Shown piece after piece: positions 22,481-34,328 of a stretch of 64,000 nucleotides of DNA. Position 1 is the first letter of the stretch. Each line of letters opens with the position of its first letter. The stretch spans positions 21,315,750 through 21,379,749 of the forward strand of contig NC_092356.1 of the NCBI RefSeq assembly GCF_963676685.1. The letters are read 5' to 3'. Source of the stretch: Mytilus edulis (taxonomy: Eukaryota > Mollusca > Bivalvia > Mytilida > Mytilidae). A program made the position numbers and the translations under genes. The notes below the pieces were generated by a model that was not told the origin of the DNA, searched no databases, and saw only the letters and a program-made list of their open reading frames with translations.

Positions 22481-22662
22481 TACTGTGGATTCATTTATTT
22501 TCGTGGATTAAAAAAAAAACGTGTATTTTCGTGGTTGGGTCAAAGTCTATATACGACCTGATAGCAAATTTGTGATTCGTTGAACATTTATATTCGTGGT
22601 TCATATGTTTCGACGAAAACCACGAACATCGGTATCCCATGAATAATAATGAATCCTCAGTA
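22481..22662. mobile_element. MITE-like element with tactgtggattcat termini
   Basis: The left end 'tactgtggattcatttattt' and the right end 'aataataatgaatcctcagta' are imperfect inverted repeats, with inner 'ttttcgtgg' and 'ccacgaa' words also inverted. It is 182 bp, non-coding, and sits inside the presumed 3' UTR just before the poly(A) signal. Confidence 0.75.
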
Positions 22663-22732
22663 TATAACTTCAACCTATATATTTTAGTATGTTTAACATG
22701 TACTATATAACTTGCTGTTATGTTCATGTGCA

Positions 22733-22738
22733 AATAAA
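22733..22738 (+). promoter_or_regulatory. Candidate poly(A) signal of the NWD-like gene
   Basis: AATAAA about 1.09 kb after the stop codon, followed by AAAGAAG and T-rich sequence. An earlier variant signal cannot be excluded. Confidence 0.45.
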
Positions 22739-23229
22739 AAGAAGCTCATTTAAATGAGTTGTTTATTTTACGACTTTAAACGACCTACATAACTGCAGGC
22801 TATCACTGATTTCTTTTGTAAGCCATTACCTTGATATTACTTTTTGCCTAGTCGTAGCTTTTTCATAAAATTGAAAGAAAAAGACAAATATATTTTGACA
22901 TTCAAAATGCAACTCGACAAAATATTAACTTTTGTTTCTTTTTTAAAGTCTCCACAGTGTTTATTTGGCATTAACTTAAAATTTTAAACACTACTTCAAA
23001 TGGTAAAACTATAGATATTTGGCTTTACTATTTTCGTTTTAACTTATTTTTAAAGATATGCACACTGTTTTATTTCCACTGAGTGTTTAAAACAATTGTA
23101 AGTTTACATTACATCGATATTTTCGAAAAGGTTTTGTTAAAAAGTAATAAAACTACATTTGGTGTAGTTATGAGGCCAAGTCGGCTCAGTTTTTCGAATA
23201 AGTTCATGTTTTTCGACATATATTTGATA

Positions 23230-23700
23230 TACGAGGGTTGTCCGTAAAGTTTGAGGACTATCTCAATAAAATATTATTCACCCGTCCGTAATATATAAAA
23301 CAAGTATATAACTAATTTCATGATTTACTGATTAAGTGTACAAATTTAAATTTTAGTACCTGCTTGAATAATCGCATTTTCATCAATTTTAGAATCTTAA
23401 GAAACTCTCACCCGGAGCACTCACACAAATATTTCTGACGTTCCGACGTTCGACGACGTCAATATTTTAACTGTTCTCAACGTAGTCCCCTGCCAAATCA
23501 ACTCATTTTTTTACGTCTTTTTAGCCAGTCATCAAATATTTTCTCAATTTTTTCTGTTTACATTTTAAAGATTATGTTTCATAAACTTCTGTCTAAGTTC
23601 AGGTAAATCGTCGAACCTTTGTACATATAATTCAGTGAATTTCCGAATTCATTTCATCGACCTATCCGACAATGTCCGAAGTTGATTTATTTTTTATTTA
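23230..23700 (-). pseudogene. Mariner-like (Tc1/mariner superfamily) transposase relic
   Basis: 'tacgagggttgtccgtaaag' at 23,230 resembles a mariner terminal repeat. Reading the minus strand from about 23,690 downwards gives broken pieces in changing frames: RFDDLPELRQKF, then FDDWLKRRKK about 25 codons later, separated by stops. Both are recognisable from the C-terminal part of mariner transposases. The catalytic core is not visible, and only this decayed 3' end is present. Confidence 0.7.
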
Positions 23701-24149
23701 CGAATCGCTTCAGCACTGCATCATATTATTGTTCGTGTTTATACCAATTAAATATATTTTGATTGATATTTTTGTATCATAGGTTTATTGAACAAATGTG
23801 TAAAAAAGATTTGTCTGATAAATTTCGGTCAACAATGCATTCAGGAAAATACAGAACACACGTTACGAAACAACAGCATGGTCTATGACAAACATGTTAT
23901 ACATCCACATAATTGACTATTAGGATTATATAAAAATTGAAAATTATGTCATTTGTTTTGTTAGAATTATATATTCATATATTTGTTATTTATAGAAGTA
24001 AAATTTATTTTTTATTTTTTAAAATAGAAAATTAGAAATATTGTTTGCTTAACTAGTATAGATTTTATACCAAAAATGTTGTTATTATTTTCATAATTTC
24101 ATGGGGTGAAATGTCCTATGTCGATTTCTATCTACTGTCACACATGTAT

Positions 24150-24345
24150 GTAACTAGCTATAAAACCAGGTTCAATCCACCATTTTCTACATGAAAAAAA
24201 TGCCTGTACCAAGTCAGGAACAGGACAGTTGTTCATGTTGTTATCCATTCGTTTCATGTGTTTGAGCTTTTGATTTTGCCATTTGGTTAGAAACTTTCCG
24301 TTTTGAATTTTCCTCGCAGTTTAGTTTTTTGTGATTTTATTTTGT
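24150..24345 (+). repeat. Dispersed repeat family R1, copy 3
   Basis: Plus-strand copy with 'ctataaaaccaggttcaatc', 'tgcctgtaccaagtcaggaa', 'ttttgattttgccatttgg' and 'ttccgttttgaattttcctc'. Confidence 0.65.
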
Positions 24346-24779
24346 CATGCTGACTGATGAACCCGCAAAAGTTTGAGCCAGTAGATACTTTATAAGTGGG
24401 AAAGAGTACAATACCTGATAAAAATAGTGTATTACCATTAAGATAGCAATGACAAAAAAACTGATCTCCGAGGAAATTTCAAAACGATAATTTCCTTAAT
24501 CAACGGCAAAAGTCTGGGAGAACATGATATATGTACTATTTGTAATTGTTTCTGACCTAGCTTTCAAAAAAACTGCGAACAAACATATAAACATATACAC
24601 ATATATGAAATCTTTTCTGATAATTACTTATTTGTGGGTTTCGTATCGATCTATTGCTTTAAGTCATTTGCAAGTGATAAATACAGTTCTTTCTAATGTT
24701 GTGCTGTTACATGACTGGTAAATGCTAAAGGGGGAGTTGAACGCTTACAAACATGCTTAACCCCGACCGCCACATTCTG

Positions 24780-24865
24780 TATAAAATTGAGAATGGAAAT
24801 GAGGAATGTGTCAAAGAGACAACAACCCGACCATAGAACAGACAACAGCAGAAGGTCATGTTCAT
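24780..24865 (+). repeat. Short dispersed repeat
   Basis: 'gagaatggaaatgaggaatg' and 'agagacaacaacccgaccat' recur, in other forms, at about 16,700 (inverted) and 52,270 (inverted). It is probably a fragment of a common mussel element. Confidence 0.5.
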
Positions 24866-25374
24866 TTTCATTCTCAGTGAGTGTTGATGGTTAATGTCTG
24901 TCATATCTGATTTCCATACATTGTAGCGTTAACGATTAAGCCGTCAGTTTCTCGTTAACAACGTTTCACACACACATATATATAGGTCTATTATAGCTGA
25001 CTAAATGGTATAAGTTTATCTGATCGTTGCGGACCATACCGTACCATGACCGTTTATTGCTAACATAATCACATTATTGTCAATCATGAAACATTTTTCA
25101 TTTTTATATCAATTATAAAAGAACTTGTGCAGTACTTGACATTTCTTCAATTCTTTTGTTATTCCTATAATAAATTATGATATGCACCCTGAAAGGAGAA
25201 GGCTGTCACTACGTACATATTCCCAGATTCAGTGAGTATAGCATTTAGTCATCTTTTCTCGACACCACTATACTGAATGAAACAAGTATGAAAGTTGGCT
25301 GTAGCTTTCCTTTTAAACAGAAAGTTTACCAGTTTTCTTAATGAAACATTTGTCATTTTCTATAATGTATCAAC

Positions 25375-25715
25375 AGGCTTTTTGGTCGATACCTCTGCTA
25401 GTGGACTATCAGTCCCCGAGGGTATCATCAGCTCGGAGGTCAGCACTTTGGTACTGACATGATTTAACAAACTTAACTAAAATTGTCCGTTTATGAATTT
25501 TGAAATTATTAAGAAACTAAGGTTTCAACTCCCTCAGGCAAAGTTGACTTTAGATGAATTTGGCTATTTATTTTAAGTATTTTTGTCATATAGCTCTTCA
25601 ACGGTTTCGGTACTTATACATCTTAGGATTTCAAATGTTTGGCTTTGAGCATTCCTGATGAAGGTAAATCCAGAAAAACGCTTTGGACGCATAGAATTAT
25701 TAAACGTGTTGTGTT
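25375..25715 (+). repeat. Dispersed repeat family R2, diverged copy
   Basis: This copy has 'ggtcgatacctctgctagtg' and 'tcagtccccgagggtatcat', then the 'cttcaacggtttcggtactt' and 'tggacgcatagaattatt' end. The family is better preserved at 62.5-63.3 kb, 40.4 kb and 55.8 kb ('gatgccactgctggtg', 'cgagggtatcac'). Confidence 0.55.
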
Positions 25716-26034
25716 CAACTTTTTGTATCTTAAAATGTCCGATCTTTTTTTCCACATAGTGCATTGTGGCCTTTTGTAGCTGACTACACGGAGTGTTGAA
25801 GGCTGTACGGATACCTATATATGATTTCTTACATCCACTGCATTTAAACTCTGCTGGATAGTTGTCTCATTGGCAATCACACCATATCTAACTTTATTCC
25901 ATTTCCTGTGTTGAGTTTTGTATACTGCAACATTGTTTATTTAGTACGCATATCCCGGAGCCTCTTTTCGGAAGCCCGAACAAAAGCCCTTGTTCCGCGA
26001 TAGAAAATTTAATTACGAATTCAAAAAGATAAAT

Positions 26035-26280
26035 CAAATAGCTCGAATTTCAACTCGAAATCTTAATTAATCTAAATGAGACTTAAATTTGAATCTTACT
26101 CAAACTCTACCTCAAGAAGTGACTCAAATTCAAAGTTGTAACTTGAACTCTGCCTTTAAATGTGACTCAAACTCGAAGTCAAACTCGAACCTCAATGCTA
26201 ACTAGAACTTTAATTCTAAGCATGACTTGATTTCTAAACTCAAACAGTAACCCGAACTTTAATTTAAACACTAATTATAT
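26035..26280. repeat. Degenerate tandem array of 'aactcgaa / gactcaaa' units
   Basis: A run of short related units (for example 'actcgaaatct', 'gactcaaactcgaagtc', 'aaactcgaacctc', 'taactagaactttaat') covers about 245 bp with roughly 16-20 bp spacing. It is non-coding and too diverged to define one unit. Confidence 0.6.
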
Positions 26281-26339
26281 GGGTGGCCACACGCATTCAA
26301 GGCACATACAACATGAAAATCTATCTAAAAATAGAACAG

Positions 26340-26830
26340 ATCACGTGGTTTTACCTCATCAAGTAATGGGATAACCACATCAAAGAATGACAGGACCACA
26401 TCAAAGAATGACAAGACCACATCAAATAATGAAAGTAGTGTAAAATCGTCAAATTTTGAAACATTATTACGTAATGATAAAACCATATAAAGAATAGACA
26501 AATCATCATTACGAAATAACAAAACCACATCATGTAATGAAACAACTACATTACGTTGAGTCACATATACATCAAGAAATGTTAAAACCACATTGACTAA
26601 TGACACAACCATATTAAATAACGGTGAAACCACATCGAGTAATGACAAAACCATATTGACTAATGACAAAACTATATTAAGTCAATATGAAACCATATCG
26701 TGTAATATCGAAATATCATTAAGTTATAACTATTCCATATTGAGTTATATTAAAACATCATTACGTAGTGTCAAAACCATATTAAGTAAAGACAAAATAT
26801 CATTAAGTAATAATATAACAACATAAAGTA
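26340..26830. repeat. Minisatellite of about 24-bp degenerate units
   Basis: About twenty units of the form 'aatgacaaaaccacatcaag' or 'aatgacaaaaccatattaag' follow each other with small length changes. Units near 26,390-26,430 are almost identical, while later units drift to 'tattaagt'. Long frames without stops on both strands are a product of the repeat. Confidence 0.85.
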
Positions 26831-27385
26831 ATATCAGAGTTCCACATAAGACAGCTGTGGCGTTCCATATACATGTAAATTACTTAGTTTGTTTAATTTT
26901 CGAAATAGTTATATAAATGATAAAAAGCAAATCAACTATTTTTGTCTGCCGATATAATTTTACATTAGAGAAAATAAAGGAAAGAAAAAGAAATACTGTC
27001 TTTTATTATACATGTATCTTTAGTAATTTAACATATAAAGTAACCATACTTTAAAAAAAAAACGTCAGAAAAAATTAGGGCAGCAATGGGTTACCAATGT
27101 TGAAAAATATCAATCGAAAAGGAATAATAAATGTACAAATGAAGGTTACAAATAAAGACTGAAGAACATTCATGTCCCCATCTTGTTCAATTGTAGTGTA
27201 ACACGTTATTTACATGGTTTATGAATCTTCGAATGGATAATTTGATAACATGCAAATGAATTAATATTTGTGTCTGCCAATAAGATTTAAATGAAGCAAC
27301 AATAATCAACATAGATGAACAAAATATACATGTATCTTCAGAAACTTTCATGTACAGATTCTTTATTTAAGGACGCCGTACAATT

Positions 27386-27556
27386 TAATCAATTAAGGAA
27401 TGACTGTAATATTTTTTCTGTCTATGAAGAAATAACATAAAAAATTTGGTGCACACTGAATAACGCGCGTAGCTGGTTATTTAACAGTGTGCACCACATT
27501 TTTTATGTTATTTCGATTAGACAGAAAAAATATTACAGTCATTCCTTAATTGATTA
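27386..27556. mobile_element. Foldback MITE, family F1, compact copy
   Basis: Two arms of about 77 bp are near-perfect inverted repeats: 'taatcaattaaggaatgact' onward, and its complement ending at 27,556, each running to 'ggtgcacactg'. They are separated by only about 22 bp ('aataacgcgcgtagctgg'). Longer members of the family are at 32,855-33,985 and 61,112-61,408. It would fold into a strong hairpin. Confidence 0.9.
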
Positions 27557-29116
27557 TTATTTGTAACCTTCACAAGTTTCTCTGCACCAGATTAGTATGA
27601 ACATACGATTATATAATCGGGCTTACGTAATATGGGTGTAAAAGTTTAACTAGGTGCAAACAGTTGTATACTGGTGCTCAAAAGTCATACATCGATTGAG
27701 AAAAAAACAAATCCGGCTTACTAATCGAAACCGAGTGAAATACATCAACTATAAGAAGAAAAGAAAGGAACAACAGGAAAACCGAAGTGCAAACAAAAAA
27801 AAATGTTATTCATTTATCTTATTTTCTATATGCAACACAACTAATGTGCTATTCTTTTTTGACCAATATCCATTTGATCTGGAGAAGTTAAGCATACATC
27901 TGAATAGTTATTTTCGTTATCAAAATATTGGATGCTCTTGCAAATGTAATTGTAACATGGGCCTTGTTTGGATAGTCAGCCATATTAGCTATATGTGTTG
28001 TATGTCTTTTGGAGAGTGAATTCGTTGAATGGTACACAGTAAACGAGCCTCGGTGATTCATGGTGACAAATTTTCCTAGTGTATTTCTCTATCAATGCCA
28101 TATAAACGGGAGTTTTGGTTTGCCAAAAAAAGCAGGTTCATCTCACATGTAATTCTTTTTTCTTTAAATGTCGTGTAACAAGTCAGGAATATGCCAGTTG
28201 CTTTAATAGTCAGTTTCTATGTATGTTGTCGTCAATTGCGGTTCTATGTTTTCGTTATTTTCCTCTTATAGTTAATGTGTTCCCTAAGGTTAAAATAAAC
28301 AAAAATTCTAGCATATTATTAATCTACGCGATTAAAATCTAGAGCTACGGCAAAGTTGAACTATATTAAATAGACATATGTTCAGTGTAGTACTTTAGAT
28401 AACCAAAGTGTCTGTAAGAAAGAACGCACAGATGATAACATTGGGATCAATAGATTCATTTGTCAAGCTGTTTTTAAGGTCTGTCTCTATCTTACATAAG
28501 TTTTCATTTTTTCTTATTTTATATACGCAACAGCACAATCAGATAAGCATGCACTAACTGACTATAGTAGGATATTTTCTTGACCAATCTTCACTTTGAT
28601 CTGGAGAATAAAAAAATGAAATATTTCCAAATAATTGCTTATCAAATTAAAAGCATACTTTTAGTAAAGATGATACTCCAAATCTCAAAAACATTCTGCA
28701 TGCATATGTGGTTATCTTTTTTAAACGAAAAAGGTTACGTTTGAAAATTTGTCTTTCCAACGGATAGAAATGTCTAAGAAACCGATATTTAAGTAAACGT
28801 CTAAAACTTGGATCCCATTAACCTTTACAGTTTGCACATGAAGGTTTATTTTGATACATTTTTGAATTGAGGAAATCATAGCGTTGTGTGAAATATCAAA
28901 TAGTTACATATATTATATAATTATGTCTGGGTTGATTGATTGAATAATGTTGTTTACTGTTCAGTGCAAATCACCATCTTTACGCTAAGTCGAAACAGTC
29001 GTGTCGGACTTTTATAACTAATTCTAATCATGCGTTTCGGTTTTATACACGTTTAATATTTTGACCAAAATAACTCGACGTGTACTAATGTGCATCCATT
29101 AAATGAGATTCAGCAA

Positions 29117-29136
29117 ATATATATATATATATATAT
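29117..29136. repeat. (AT)n microsatellite
   Basis: About ten AT units in a row. Confidence 0.9.
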
Positions 29137-30735
29137 TCTTTCACAAATTCGGATGTAACAAGCATGAAAAATAAGATGTTTACCAAGGCAAGCTTACCGT
29201 AGCTCATATGTGCCACAATAGAAACCTTTATGTGTCCTTACTTAGTTTTCAACCTACAAATAGATTGTTACTATGACGAGATAAACGTTAAAACATAACA
29301 CAGAAGTAAAAAGGAAGAAGGTAAATTAAAGGTAAGATTGTGTTTTCATGGATTTAATTTGAATAAAACGATGTTTATTTGGTTTTATTTAAACTAAACA
29401 CGGTTTCCACTTTCAAAAGTCTTCTTGGTTTTCCGTGTTTCTTTTATTAAGATTTGAAACTGATCTATTCTATTGCAGATTATTGAAATTCTTTAATATA
29501 TGTTTGCATGTCTATCGTCGTGACGTAAACCTTTTTGGAATCCAATACAATACAATATCAACGTTAGGCTTGAAACACATTTTTATCATTATTGTGTAAA
29601 TTTTTAAAGCTTAACATTGCATAAAGAAAACAGCAATTATAATCAATAATCTAACAAGTAAACAGAAAATGTTTATTTAAACAATCAGAGTTATCTCTCC
29701 TAATTCACACAATGGAATTTTATGATTTATGATTTACATGAAAGAAAACTGTGTGTGAATATTCGTGATAAAGGGCACTGTCATTAAGTAATCAATTCAA
29801 TTCAAGTTTGAATTTCAAGGGTTATTTCAACGTACACTGAAAGATTGAAAGTTCTACAGATACATTCAAGGATATTGTCGTTGATGTTGACACTTATTAT
29901 AGTCTTTCATAACGGAGTTGTCACGTGATTACTATACACTTTTAGAAACACTTATCTGGTATTAAGAATGTACTTAGGTGAGGTTTTGGAATTTGTGTCA
30001 AATGTTCGGACTCCTTGGTGTTTTTCCATACAATACAATGTAAAATAGTTTGCTCCATAACACCCATTTATTTTTTCATGTAAGACTAAATAGCTCATGA
30101 AAGGTCATTTACCAAAATTTTAGAAGATTCTTAATTTTCTTTCTATTGTTTTGGGACCCAAATGGTATCAATGCAAATATAAGGTAAAAGTCCGAGTCAG
30201 TCTTTTCCCGCCATATATTAAATCTCAAATATCTCGAAAAAGAGTTCCAATATTTTTAGCTTATTTTTATCCTTAACAAATGCTCTACAAGCTAATAGTT
30301 TCAATTTTAATTTCTTGATTTATTAATTTTCACCTTATCTCACCTAAGTACATCCTTAAACTCTTAATAAATCAAATCATATGAAACATGTTAAAACTTC
30401 CTAAATTGTTTTTGTTGCTACCGTTTTTAAAATACAACAACTATAGCTTATTATGTCCAGTTTGGTAACTTTGATATGATTTAAAACAAAACTAAATTTT
30501 ACTTATATTTTGATTTTCTACTTGCTTTATATATAAGTAAATAGCAATGTTTCTGTAATAAATACCACTTGTTTATTCCATTACCGATATCACTAATATA
30601 AAATAAAATCATTTAGATAAAACATTTTTGAAAATGATAAATAGTAAGGGCTTATGAAGTGGTTTTGAAATTGAAATACAAGTATGTTTTCCCCTCCAAA
30701 TTCACAGGTTCTAAACTACGCCAGTACTGATTACA

Positions 30736-31022
30736 ATGTCAGGTGCAGGGGAAAAGTATGATGAAGGGGACACAGATCTAGACTTAGCTCCTGAAGTGAA
30801 ACGAATGAAATCTAGCTTCGAAAAGCCAGACATAGCACTTATTGTCGATGGCAAGAGACTGTATACAAACAGAGCTGAACTAATCGCCAGTTTTTAAGAC
30901 AATGTTAACAGCAGATTTTAAGGAAAAAAATGCGTTTGAAATTGAATTACCCAAAAATAAATTGCATTATTTCTTGATGTTTCTAAGATGCATCCTTGAC
31001 GGACATGATGATCAGATAAATA
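30736..31022 (+). pseudogene. BTB gene exon 1 with frameshift
   Basis: The initiator ATG at 30,736 lies 28 bases after a good acceptor (aaattcacag). The frame is broken at 30,892-30,897, where AGT-TTT-TAA replaces the usual Ser-Pro-Val-Phe-Lys stretch of the BTB fold. The downstream frame is open to the donor at 31,023. Confidence 0.8.
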
Positions 31023-31029
31023 GTAAGTT

Positions 31030-31195
31030 TAATCCACCATTTTCTACATTTGAAAATGCCTGTACCAAGTCAGGAATGTGACAGTTCTTGTCCATTCGTA
31101 TTTGATGCGTTTTGTTATTTGATTTTGCCATATGATTATGGACTTTCCGAATTGATTTTCCTCTCAGCTCAGTATTTTTGTGATTTTACTTTTTA
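31030..31195 (+). repeat. Dispersed repeat family R1, copy 4
   Basis: It starts about 5 bp after the donor of the BTB exon ('tttaatccaccattttctac', 'gcctgtaccaagtcaggaat', 'ttttccTCtcagctcagtat'). The insertion therefore abuts the 5' splice site. Confidence 0.65.
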
Positions 31196-34020
31196 GTAAG
31201 ACTATTTGCCAAAAGTTTTTGTGTAACTTTTTTTTAAGTAAACATATTGATAATTGCTAAAATTACTAAAATTGAATGGTATAGTTAATTTGTTTCAAAT
31301 AGAATCGAAGACATGCAGCTTTTACATTCAAATTATAAACATAAGTTTGATTGCCAATTAGGCAACTAATCACCAAATTCCGAAGAACGGTATGTATGCA
31401 GTTATAGGCAACCGTACGGCATTCAACAACGAGAAAACCATTACCTGTTGGCGGCTGTAAAAAATCAAGAACATGAAGAATATGAAAAAAAAATGAGAAA
31501 ACAAATGACGATTTTTTTACGAAAAGGCAATATGACAGACATGAACCAACGATAAACCATTGAACTACAGGCTTAGGACAGGCACATAAAAAATGTGACG
31601 GGTTAAACATGCGTGTTAGCGCTTAACCCTTTAATATTTATGTAGCAGTTCATCATAAGAACAAGCTGCGAAAATCCGTTTATGAAGTTTGACTCATCAG
31701 ATATATACTAATAGAAACATATATGACAAAAAAAAAACAAACAAACAAACAAACAAAGTGGGCGTGGACGGGTACTTATATATACCCATAACAAAAAGAC
31801 ACTAAGTACAGATCTGAAAGGTATGTACAAGCTCTCTATTTTAAACATATAATATAATATTTTGTATGGTTTTAATTTACTGATATCAAAATCAATATTT
31901 ATAATTGTCAGTGTTGAATATGTAACTTTAAGTTTATATAAAGGATAAAAGATTACCTGGATCGTATCTAAATTTCTTGGCTGTGTTCACAACATTTCCA
32001 TAAAATTAGTATGTGCTATTCCGTTTGAAATAAGTTTTCAGCCAAACTTGCAAAACAAACCATTGTATCTATAGAAGAATTTAGTAAAGGTTTTATATAA
32101 TTTACACAGTTTTGCCTAATTAGCAAATTCAATAATTTATCAAATATGTTAAAATAAACTGCCTGATAAACTTACTAAAATTTGGAGCTGGGATGAGGTC
32201 ATTGTTAGGATTTTTTAATGACTCATCACAAACGAAAGAGATAACTAATCAGCGGCTGGGAGTTTGTCCTCATATATTTCATACTTATGCAAATAGACTC
32301 AATTAGAAGGATATACAGAGATACCTCTGACGTCCAACGTCTGTTTTGCCAGACAAGCTAAGGTCGTTGGACCTTAGAGATCGTCCAATATCAAATAGTG
32401 GATATTGGGCCACCAAAATTGATGGGCCACTTCGATGCTTCTTAAGCGTAACGGTTTTTGATTCATATAAATCGAACCTCAATTTGTTAATTTGTCATTT
32501 ATTACTTAATTTATCCTCTAGTATAAGTATAAGTTTTGTCCAAATGTACAAACATTAATTTTGATTTATAAAACGAACAATTTCATTTTACAAGTATATT
32601 ATATAAAACAGAAATTCTAGTTGAAATACAACAGGCCCAACAATACTGTAGGAATAAGGAAACAAAGGAAAGTGTATTGTGTAATTCTCTGAAGATTACA
32701 ACCGAAGAGCTAGAAAGTTAATAAATAAAATGACACTGTAGGACATTGTGCACAAATTTCAATTGATAATTATATATTTTTTATGACTCGAATCATTTGT
32801 GAGACAAGAACTGGACATATGCGATGTTTGACATCTATATATTGTAATAATTTAAATTTTGATGTAACGCGTCTTCTGATTGGCTGGTTTTGTTTATCAG
32901 CCAATATACATAATTTTGTCATGTGACCGTGACGTCATCAACGTTTTTTCATGATATACTCCGGTTAAAAATGGATTTAGGAATTAATTTATAAGAAATG
33001 ACTGTAATATTTTTTCTGCCTATTCGAAATAACATAAAAAAATGTGGTGCAAACTTAAATTAAGCCGCTACGCGGGTTATTCAGAGTACACGTTGCAAGA
33101 TTTGAAAGAATGTCATAACGTTGGGGTTTTTTTTGGCAATGTAAAATGTCATCTATTATCTTTGCCATTGCTCCCATTGCTATTGCCTGGTCAAAACTGG
33201 GTAGTTCATCAGAAGATAGCTGGTACTATGAGAGCTGATCCAACAGTACTGTGATATTTTCATCCCCGTGGCCTTTTTGAAATCTGTTGCCAACAGAGTG
33301 TTGGCTAGATTTGAAACTGAAATTGAAAAAGAAAAATGTTTTATTATTTGATTTCCATTAAATAAACATTTTTAATGCTTATTCAAATAGCTACATTGTA
33401 TTTCTCCTCTCACATGTATTGTTTATATCATTGCAACATAGAATGCACCATGCGTTACTTGTCACTCGATCATTTAAACTCGAACTCCAAAATATAATTT
33501 ATAAACCTTGAATCTTGGTACGTACACATTGTTTTGCCTAAACAATCGCGCTTTAAACGATGGTACAGGCCCTGAAGGACTCTTTCTGTGGACATTTTCC
33601 CTATACAGTGAATTTGAAAGAAAGTCAAAAAATCGTTAAAACTAATCACAATCTACTTACCTTTTGCTGTTCGTCCATATAGAAAAATAAACAATATGGC
33701 AGCCAAACAATTACTTCGAATTTTTTGGTATTTATCGCCCAATAAGGAAAATAACCGAGAATAGCGATATCAATAACGACCAAAAAAATGAAAAGAACGA
33801 AAAAGCGTGTAATTGCGTAGAAAGTGGTGAAAAGCGTGTACACGCCATGTAACAAAATCCTCGAGTGTAAAACGTTGAAAAAGCGTGTATTACACGCGCA
33901 TATCATGTCACTTAGCAAGTATGTGTGCACCACATTTTTGATTTTATTTCTTCATAGACAGAAACACAATTACAGTCATTCCCTAATGAAAATACGCTTA
34001 TTTATACTTTTATTTTACAG
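31196..34020. other. BTB gene intron
   Basis: Apart from the R1 repeat it holds an (AAAC)n run near 31,730-31,757 and the long foldback element at 32,855-33,985. A plus-strand frame at 33,042-33,254 lies inside that element and matches no domain I know. Confidence 0.55.
32855..33985. mobile_element. Foldback/TIR element, family F1, long copy
   Basis: The left terminal repeat 'aagaaatgactgtaatattt' to 'atgtggtgcaaac' (from about 32,993) is complementary to the right end 'gtgtgcaccacatttttg' to 'attacagtcattccc' (to 33,985). The flank 32,855-32,992 ('taacgcgtcttctgattggc', 'gtgaccgtgacgtcatcaac', 'ttttttcatgatatactccg') also belongs to the family, since it recurs at 61,260-61,400. The interior of about 850 bp has no recognised transposase. 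The right end is 35 bp before the BTB exon-2 acceptor. Confidence 0.8.
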
Positions 34021-34328
34021 ACACCAATGTTCACTTCGTCATTCCAATAGCACACGAATATCAAGTGGCGGAAACTTTAGATAAAGCTGATTTGTTCTTG
34101 TCACATCAGTACCAACAAAGAACGGCGTGGACATGTTCAAGTACAGATATAGTAAATGGTATTATTGCAGCCGAAAAATACAGCCTAAAAAGAACGTTGA
34201 ACGTGTTGATAGTCTGTGCATCAAGAATCAAATTTGCGACTTTTTCAAAGGCAAAGAATTTCGGTGCAATTTCAAAAGATATTTTATTTAGATTATCGAT
34301 GTCTAGATGGCAAAATGATATTCATTGA
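34021..34328 (+). pseudogene. BTB gene exon 2
   Basis: The acceptor tattttacag ends at 34,020 and the stop TGA is at 34,326-34,328. It continues the post-shift frame of exon 1 in phase 1 (102 residues). It is fully open with good codon character, so the gene was intact until recently or the frameshift is an assembly artefact. Confidence 0.75.

Larger units (their letters stand above)
21649..22738 (+). other. 3' UTR of the NWD-like gene, built largely from repeats
   Basis: After the stop, about 21,680-21,880 is a dispersed repeat ('cggaacacctgatattcccc', 'atggcgttgtcagtttaatt', 'gtccctctggaatatt'), and 22,481-22,662 is a MITE-like element. The first convincing AATAAA on the plus strand lies at 22,733-22,738. 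The end of the transcript is therefore inferred. Confidence 0.5.
22739..30700. other. Gene-poor intergenic stretch
   Basis: I find no supported gene. It holds a mariner-like relic (23,230-23,700), R1-family repeats, a repeat with the 'cctctgctagtggactatca' motif (25,375-25,715), degenerate tandem arrays (26,035-26,280 and 26,340-26,830), a foldback element (27,386-27,556) and an AT microsatellite (29,117-29,136). A possible untranslated first exon of the BTB gene could end at the 'ttaaag|gtaaga' donor near 29,331, but this is a guess. Confidence 0.5.
30736..34328 (+). pseudogene. BTB/POZ-domain gene, two exons, frameshifted
   Basis: Exon 1 (30,736-31,022) follows an acceptor at 30,708 and starts MSGAGEKYDEGDTD. 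It then shows the BTB opening DIALIVDGKRLYTNRAELIAS and stops at TAA 30,895. One base further on, in the next frame, the BTB motif resumes as FKTMLTADFKEKNAFEIELP and LHYFLMFLRCILDG, up to the donor gtaagt. Exon 2 (34,021-34,328) joins in phase 1 and continues VHFVIPIAHEYQV, DKADLFLSHQY and a helical C-terminus ending QNDIH. BTB domains dimerise and often recruit cullin-3, so intact relatives would act as adaptors. The residues expected between AS and FKTM in a BTB fold are missing. That fits a loss of 8 bp, possibly between short 'ccagtt' repeats. The product as read is only 53 residues. A sequencing error is possible. Confidence 0.75.

Noticed and set aside
26325-26826. Long open frames on both strands in the minisatellite
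   Set aside because: They consist of the repeat unit only and carry no protein motif.
27654-28019. Plus-strand 121-codon open frame
   Set aside because: Low-complexity Lys/Asn-rich translation, no splice context or domain. It is expected by chance in AT-rich DNA.
33042-33254. 70-codon plus-strand frame inside the F1 element
   Set aside because: Hydrophobic stretch with no known domain. It lies within a transposon interior in the BTB intron.
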